Origin: Firmicutes bacterium UBA5389
GTDB lineage: Bacteria; Bacillota; DTU025
Direction: 5' to 3'
DNA length: 10,940 nucleotides
Assembly: GCA_002409965.1 (NCBI GenBank)
Contig: DHON01000099.1
Span: 1-10,940, forward strand
This document shows, piece after piece, positions 7,025 to 10,940 of this stretch. A program made the position numbers and the translations under genes. Each line of letters begins with the position of its first letter. The first letter of the stretch is position 1. The notes below the pieces were generated by a model, which saw nothing but the letters and a program-made list of their open reading frames with translations, had not been told where the DNA came from and ran no database searches.

Positions 7025-8044
7025 ATGTCACACCTGTTCTCGCCGATCAACATACGCGGACTCAAGCTCACAAACAGGATTGTCATGCCTCCGATGGCAA
7101 GCTACACAGGAACCGAAGAAGGTTACGTCACGCCTGAAACGAGTGAATACTACCATGCTCGGGCCGCGGGCGGGGTAGGGCTAATCATTGTTGAGCATAC
7201 TTACGTCCTGCCATCGGGCCGGCGGCACCGGCGGCAGCTGGGGTTGGTGTCCGATGCTCACGTGGGTTTCCTGCGACCGCTGGTGGATGAGATTCACCGC
7301 CGCGGCGCCGGCGCTGTGATCCAGCTGACTCATGCAGGCGCGCGGGCCACTGCTGACGTGATCGGCCAAACGCCGATCGCCCCTTCTGCCGTCACGGCAT
7401 CTCCCAGCGAGCCGACCCCAGTCGCCATGGACGCGCAACAGATAGATCAGGTGATCGAAGCCTTTGCGGCATGCGCCCGCCGGGCGGCGGATGCGGGGTT
7501 TGATGGCGTGGAGCTGCACGGCGCGCACGGGTATCTGCTTAACCAGTTCATGTCGCCGGTGACCAACACGCGCGCGGACGAGTATGGCAACGGCCCTGAG
7601 GGAAGGCTGCTGTTGCCCGTCCGCATCATACGCGCGGTAAGGGAAGAGGTGGGGCCCGAGCTCACTGTCATGTACCGCCTGGGCGCGGACGATGGGCTAC
7701 CCGGCGGGATCACTCCTGAAGACGCTCGGGAGATCGCGCCGCGTCTGGTGGACGCAGGCGTGGACGTGATAGACATATCCGGCGGGCTCAGAGGGTATCA
7801 GCCGTTTGAATGGAAGGGCGAAGGCTTCTTCGCCGACATCAGCAGCCGAGTGAAGGCTGCCTGCGGAGTGCCTGTGATCGTGACCGGCGGCATCAAGAGC
7901 CCGGCCGCGGCGGATTCCATAATACGTGAGTCGAAAGCCGACCTGGTCGGCATAGGGCGGGCCCTGCTCAAGGATCCGGACTGGGCGGTGAAGGCCCGGC
8001 TTGAGCTGGGCGAGCCGGGGACCGACGATGTTGCCATACGATAG
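7025..8044 (+). CDS. Old yellow enzyme family NADH:flavin oxidoreductase (YqjM-like, short form)
   Basis: A 339-residue FMN-dependent TIM-barrel enzyme that should reduce activated C=C bonds (enones, nitro compounds) with NAD(P)H. The start MSHLFSPINIRGLKLTNRIV is typical. Visible motifs are Q100 and H103 (IQLTHAG), the substrate-anion pair H165/H168 in HGAHGYLLNQF, SPVTNTRADEYG, R218, and the FMN phosphate motifs TGGI (287-290) and GRALL (311-315). The cysteine-rich iron-sulphur and second flavin domains of the long dienoyl-CoA reductase forms are absent. A25 stands where YqjM has its flavin-tuning Cys26 (PPMASY against PMCMY). I chose ATG at 7025 from homology; GGAGG (7006-7010) is 14 bases away, which is long, and an in-frame TTG at 7004 overlaps it. 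Substrate is unknown and the neighbours do not help. Confidence 0.92.
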   Translation: MSHLFSPINIRGLKLTNRIVMPPMASYTGTEEGYVTPETSEYYHARAAGGVGLIIVEHTYVLPSGRRHRRQLGLVSDAHVGFLRPLVDEIHRRGAGAVIQLTHAGARATADVIGQTPIAPSAVTASPSEPTPVAMDAQQIDQVIEAFAACARRAADAGFDGVELHGAHGYLLNQFMSPVTNTRADEYGNGPEGRLLLPVRIIRAVREEVGPELTVMYRLGADDGLPGGITPEDAREIAPRLVDAGVDVIDISGGLRGYQPFEWKGEGFFADISSRVKAACGVPVIVTGGIKSPAAADSIIRESKADLVGIGRALLKDPDWAVKARLELGEPGTDDVAIR

Positions 8045-8234
8045 TCCGAGACTGGGGAGGAAGGTAAGTCAGCGTTCCGCTCGACTATACCACATCGAAT
8101 TCCTCGAAGAGCTGGACATCTCACATGGATGCCGGAAGCTCCGGGGAGCTGCCGAGCAGGGGGGGAACAAAGGCTCAGCGACTGACAATCGCCGCCACCA
8201 CGGCCAAGAAGAAGCAACATGAGGTGACTCGGTT

Positions 8235-8285
8235 TTGCAGCACATAGCTCGTCTTGTAGCAATATCGCGCGACTACTGACGCTGG
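8235..8285 (+). pseudogene. Probable original 5' end of the ABC transporter gene, cut off by an in-frame TGA
   Basis: In frame with the ABC gene, TTG at 8235 is preceded by GAGGTG (8221-8226) at 8 bases. It begins LQHIARLVAISRDY, then a TGA at 8277-8279, then RW and the methionine at 8286. This is the usual start of an ABC exporter half-transporter: a short basic cytoplasmic segment leading into helix 1 (compare RPYxWRLVLAL). The stop replaces one residue of that segment. A single TGG-to-TGA change would explain it and would restore YWRWM. The gene is thus either damaged, translated from a weaker downstream start, or read through. Confidence 0.6.
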
Positions 8286-9965
8286 ATGGTGGTAGCGCTC
8301 ATCGCAATGCTGGGGGTGACTGCCACGAGTCTCGCAGGCCCCTGGCTCATAAGAAGCCTCGTTGGCACCATTGAACAGACTCTCGGCCGCGGGACGGTAG
8401 CGACTGATCAGGTGGTCAGCATATCCGTTCTTCTGCTTCTCGCATATGCCCTCAGGCCCGCGCTTCGAGCCCTGCAGGTCTGGGCTACCCACGTTGCAGG
8501 ATGGGGCTGTGTGGCCGCGGCTCGCAAGGAGATCTATGAGCATCTGCAAAGACTGTCCCCGAAGTACTACTCGCACGCCCAAACAGGGCAGATCATGTCC
8601 AGGGCCGTCAATGACACCGCGTATTTTGAGTCCTTGATCGCCCATGTGATCCCGGAAGCCATCGTCAGCCTTCTCACAGTCGCGGGAGTCTTTGTTGTGC
8701 TCTTTGCGATCAACCCGAGGCTAGCTCTACACACCCTGATGCCCATTCCCCTCATCATTCTCGGTTTCGTCGCGTACAACCGATACGTCCGTCCCCTCTT
8801 TCGCCATGCCCAGGCGAAGTTGGGCGACTTAAGCGCGGTCTTGCAGGATAATCTCAGCGGAATGCGGGAGATCCAGGTGTTCACGCAAGAGGAGCGCGAG
8901 ATGGAGTCTGTGGGCAAGCGCATCATGGTTCATTCTTCGGCTATCACGAAGGCTGTGTCGACGAGCGCATGTTTCCATGGCGCGATCGACTTCTTCGCAG
9001 GCCTGGGAACGGTCTCGGTTGTGCTGTTCGGGGGCTTGATGGCGGTCAAGGCACAGATGTCCATCGCCGACATCACAGGATTTCTTCTGTATGTGAGCCT
9101 CTTTTATGAGCCTATCATGGGGCTTAATCGGCTCAACGAATCCCTTCAGCAAGCCCTGGCCGCCTCCGATCGCTATTTCGAGGTGCTCGACACACAGCCC
9201 GACATAGACGATGCCCCGGGCGCCATGGAGTTCGGGAAGGTTGAGGGTCATATCACCTACGAGGATGTCTCCTTCAACTATGACGACACCCCCGTGCTGA
9301 AGAACATAAACCTGGAGATCAGGCCGGGCGAGATGGTTGCTCTCGTAGGCCCCACAGGTGTAGGAAAGACGACAATGGCCAACCTGATCCCAAGGTTCTA
9401 TGATCCCGCCGAAGGGCATGTTCTCGTAGATGGGGTAGACATCCGCTCTGTCGCAATCTCATCTCTTCGTCGCAATGTGGGCATGGTGCTGCAGGACGTG
9501 TTCTTGTTCAACGGGACAGTCGCTGAGAACATTGCCTACGGTAGTCCCGGCGCTACTCTGGAACAGATCATCAATGCCGCAATAGCGGCAGGGGCTGATG
9601 AGTTCATCCGAGCGATGCCTAATGGATACGATACCCGCATAGGAGAGCTCGGCGTAAGGCTCTCAGGCGGGCAGAAACAGAGGCTTGCCATAGCAAGAGC
9701 CCTCCTCTACGATGCGCCGATTCTGATTCTGGATGAGGCCACATCATCGGTAGACACCGAAACAGAAGCCAAGATGGCAGCTGCGCTCGAAAGGCTCATT
9801 GGAGGCAGGACGACAATAGTCATCGCCCACCGTCTCTCAACCATTCGCCATGCCGACAGGATCATCGTGCTGGATGAAGGCGAGATAGTGGAAGAAGGGA
9901 CTCATGAGGAGTTGATGGGGCTAGACGGCCTGTACGCCAAGTTGGTCACGGTTGATGGCGAATAG
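8286..9965 (+). CDS. ABC exporter half-transporter (fused permease and ATPase)
   Basis: From ATG 8286 the product is 559 residues: an ABC_membrane domain with about six helices (1-295) and one ATPase domain (about 322-559). Motifs are Walker A GPTGVGKT (355-362), Q-loop Q403, signature LSGGQ (459-463), Walker B ILILDE (479-484, catalytic E484), D-loop SSVD and switch H515. This is the MsbA/LmrA-like type IV exporter layout, which works as a dimer to push lipids, drugs or peptides outward. No ribosome binding site precedes ATG 8286, while a good one precedes TTG 8235 behind an in-frame TGA, so about 17 N-terminal residues are missing from this version. No partner ABC gene is next to it, so a homodimer is likely if the protein is made. 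The substrate cannot be told. Confidence 0.88.
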   Translation: MVVALIAMLGVTATSLAGPWLIRSLVGTIEQTLGRGTVATDQVVSISVLLLLAYALRPALRALQVWATHVAGWGCVAAARKEIYEHLQRLSPKYYSHAQTGQIMSRAVNDTAYFESLIAHVIPEAIVSLLTVAGVFVVLFAINPRLALHTLMPIPLIILGFVAYNRYVRPLFRHAQAKLGDLSAVLQDNLSGMREIQVFTQEEREMESVGKRIMVHSSAITKAVSTSACFHGAIDFFAGLGTVSVVLFGGLMAVKAQMSIADITGFLLYVSLFYEPIMGLNRLNESLQQALAASDRYFEVLDTQPDIDDAPGAMEFGKVEGHITYEDVSFNYDDTPVLKNINLEIRPGEMVALVGPTGVGKTTMANLIPRFYDPAEGHVLVDGVDIRSVAISSLRRNVGMVLQDVFLFNGTVAENIAYGSPGATLEQIINAAIAAGADEFIRAMPNGYDTRIGELGVRLSGGQKQRLAIARALLYDAPILILDEATSSVDTETEAKMAAALERLIGGRTTIVIAHRLSTIRHADRIIVLDEGEIVEEGTHEELMGLDGLYAKLVTVDGE

Positions 9966-10090
9966 CATGCTCCGCACCGAAGTGAAGAAGGTTCTGGTTA
10001 GCGATTGCTCGCTTAGCGCCCCCCGTATCAGTTGACCGGGCAGTGCGCGAAACTTGACGAAAAGCTACTCTTGCTTTGGCGTACGCACCC

Positions 10091-10120
10091 TTAGCTTCCC
10101 GGAGCATAAGAAGGTATAAT
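10091..10120 (+). promoter_or_regulatory. Probable sigma-A type promoter of the small membrane protein gene
   Basis: A perfect TATAAT lies at 10115-10120, giving a start of transcription near 10127 and a leader of about 50 bases. The -35 region is poor (TTAGCT at 10091-10096, 18-base spacing). A small hairpin, gaggc (10145-10149) with gcctc (10156-10160), lies just before the ribosome binding site. The promoter suggests that the membrane protein gene is transcribed separately from the ABC gene. Confidence 0.45.
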
Positions 10121-10174
10121 GAGAGCCGGAAAGCCGCATGGAATGAGGCCTTGGAGCCTCGAGGGGGAAGGCAA

Positions 10175-10603
10175 ATGGATCGCAAGGGTGTTCTCACCAA
10201 ACTTCTAGCCGTTGTGGGCACAGTACTTGTGTGGATTCCTATCTTGTTTACGGTGCTAACATCCATAGTTGGAACGATATCTAGCGGCGTGTTCCGATTC
10301 GACTATCTGATGCCGGCTGAGCTCTTTCCCATTGCCTTCGTCGGTGCACTACTGCTCTTGTGGGCTGCTCGGCGGGCGCGCTCCCATCAGAAACTCATTG
10401 GCTGGGGTTTCGGTACCGCGGTAGCGTTTCTTGGCAGCGGCCAACTCTATGCCGTCACTAGCGGGCTCGCCTCAGGTGCAACCGAGCCGACGGGCTGGGC
10501 TTGGGCACTGGTCATGGCTTCAATCGCCCTCTATTCGCTGGCGCTTGTTGTGATAGGTGTAGCAGGCATATTGCTGGTGAGAAGGGTACATTTCTCCCAG
10601 TAG
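10175..10603 (+). CDS. Small four-helix membrane protein of unknown function
   Basis: A 142-residue hydrophobic protein with four predicted membrane helices (about 9-33, 47-65, 74-94, 109-135). Positive charges (RRARSHQK at 66-73, RRVHF at the end) after helices 2 and 4 suggest that both termini and the middle loop face the cytoplasm. Between helices 1 and 2 is RFDYLMPAELFP, and before helix 4 is ATEPTGWAW; these outer loops look like conserved signatures, but I do not recognise a named family. ATG 10175 follows GAGGGGGAAGG (10161-10171); the open frame extends upstream to 10076, but without a ribosome binding site and past the promoter. It ends 10 bases before the GyrI-like remnant, which faces it. 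Confidence 0.75.
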   Translation: MDRKGVLTKLLAVVGTVLVWIPILFTVLTSIVGTISSGVFRFDYLMPAELFPIAFVGALLLLWAARRARSHQKLIGWGFGTAVAFLGSGQLYAVTSGLASGATEPTGWAWALVMASIALYSLALVVIGVAGILLVRRVHFSQ

Positions 10604-10613
10604 GGTACCAGCG

Positions 10614-10730
10614 TCAAATGGCGCCCTCCACCATGGCGAACTTGAACTCGGGCACATCGATTACTTCGACCTTCTTGGCAGACGGCTGATACAGGTGTTT
10701 GAGCTGTTTGCGCAGGTCAAGTGTCTCCAT
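10614..10730 (-). pseudogene. Remnant (first 38 codons) of a GyrI-like small-molecule-binding protein gene
   Basis: On the minus strand ATG at 10730 follows GAGGAGGG (10740-10747) and opens a 38-codon frame. Its start METLDLRKQLKHLY, then QPSAKKVEVIDVPEF and FAMVEG, matches the N-terminus of GyrI-like domain proteins (compare KKELKHLYxPSAKEVxxVDVPxxxFLMIDGEGDP). The family is normally about 200 residues. Here the frame ends in TGA right after the first strand of the domain, and the adjoining DNA belongs to the facing membrane protein gene. The rest was therefore lost by deletion or rearrangement near 10604-10620. The ribosome binding site is intact, so a short peptide might still be made. Confidence 0.7.
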
Positions 10731-10836
10731 TTCCGATAACCCTCCTCAGGCCACGCGGCCGGGGTCGGCCTGATCGCCGTTCGCGTGCTCGTGCCGTGTT
10801 CATCTCAACCGTACGTGATAGCGGGGAAGCCATCTA

Positions 10837-10940
10837 GGTAGTTCTCAACAAGTACCTTAGCCTAATCAAGCAGCTAGTGTCTGAACCCTGGATGGGTTAA
10901 GCTGCTCGAAGAACGAGTTGACAGCGGCGACCAGCGCGGC
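10837..10940 (-). mobile_element. Right-edge insertion sequence, partial (IS630-like)
   Basis: The element runs off the window. Its terminus is taken as 10837, next to TA at 10835-10836, because the minus-strand sequence from there matches the left window edge until that TA. A transposase-like C-terminus ends 29 bases inside this terminus, a normal spacing for a compact IS. The insertion lies about 90 bases upstream of the GyrI-like remnant's ribosome binding site and may have separated it from its promoter. Confidence 0.5.
10866..10940 (-). CDS. Transposase, C-terminal 24 residues (partial)
   Basis: The minus strand reads through the window edge into a frame ending VNSFFEQLNPSRVQTLAA and TGA at 10866-10868. 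A closing helix of the type AVxxFFxxL followed by NPxxVxxL is common at the C-terminus of IS630-family (DDE_3) transposases. The catalytic residues lie outside the window. The family call rests on this tail, the TA-flanked terminus and the repeated end at the left edge. Confidence 0.45.
   Translation of the reverse strand, partial: AALVAAVNSFFEQLNPSRVQTLAA

Noticed and set aside
8829..9419. 196-residue open frame on the minus strand
   Set aside because: It lies wholly inside the ABC exporter gene, has no ribosome binding site or recognisable motif, and is a GC-rich shadow frame.
8235..9965. General reassignment of TGA to tryptophan in this organism
   Set aside because: Other long genes in the window contain TGG tryptophan codons and no in-frame TGA, and the partial transposase ends in TGA at a plausible C-terminus.
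9996..10016. Hairpin AGCGA-ttgc-TCGCT after the exporter as a terminator
   Set aside because: The stem is only five pairs and is not followed by a T tract.
10076..10174. N-terminal extension of the membrane protein to 175 residues
   Set aside because: It would begin upstream of the TATAAT promoter and lacks a ribosome binding site; ATG 10175 has a strong one.
10755..10771. GGCCG/CGGCC hairpin upstream of the GyrI-like remnant
   Set aside because: A five-pair GC stem is expected by chance in this composition and has no supporting context.

Overview
The window looks like a chromosomal segment of a moderately GC-rich bacterium, most likely a Bacillota (Firmicutes) of the Clostridia/Limnochordia kind. 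The reasons are strong AGGAGG/GGAGG ribosome binding sites before most genes, an exported nucleotidase carrying its own S-layer-homology (SLH) repeats, and YjjG-type HAD, YqjM-like old yellow enzyme and GyrI-like proteins that resemble Firmicutes versions. This is inferred from sequence character only; no database search was possible.

Layout. Positions 1-21 are the end of an insertion sequence lying mostly to the left. A complete IS1634-family element follows (about 23-1824, transposase on the minus strand). Next come two co-directional genes on the plus strand: a cyclophilin-type peptidyl-prolyl isomerase (1951-2484) and an exported SLH-5'-nucleotidase family protein (2524-4548). They converge on a minus-strand YjjG-type HAD nucleotidase gene (4703-5434), with a GC-rich hairpin at 4577-4615 between them. 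A 317-base stretch without an intact gene (5435-5751) leads to a decayed sensor-diguanylate cyclase gene (5752-6785, minus). Then, on the plus strand, come an old-yellow-enzyme flavin oxidoreductase (7025-8044), an ABC exporter half-transporter (8286-9965) whose natural start appears cut off by an in-frame TGA, and an unrecognised four-helix membrane protein (10175-10603). The right edge holds a 38-codon remnant of a GyrI-like gene (10614-10730, minus) and the end of a second insertion sequence (10837-10940, minus), whose terminus matches the one at the left edge.

How it fits together. There is no obvious single pathway. Cyclophilin and the cell-surface nucleotidase may share a transcript. 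The nucleotidase and the HAD enzyme both belong to nucleotide-phosphatase families, but they are convergent and separated by a terminator-like hairpin. The clearest theme is erosion: two insertion sequence types, a GGDEF gene with a frameshift and missing core segments, a GyrI-like gene reduced to its first 38 codons, an ABC transporter with a stop codon near its start, and unexplained gaps between genes. I found no CRISPR array, tRNA or rRNA, and no convincing new defence or biosynthetic system. The best candidates for novelty are the SLH-nucleotidase with a replaced metal-binding motif and the TGA inside the ABC transporter.
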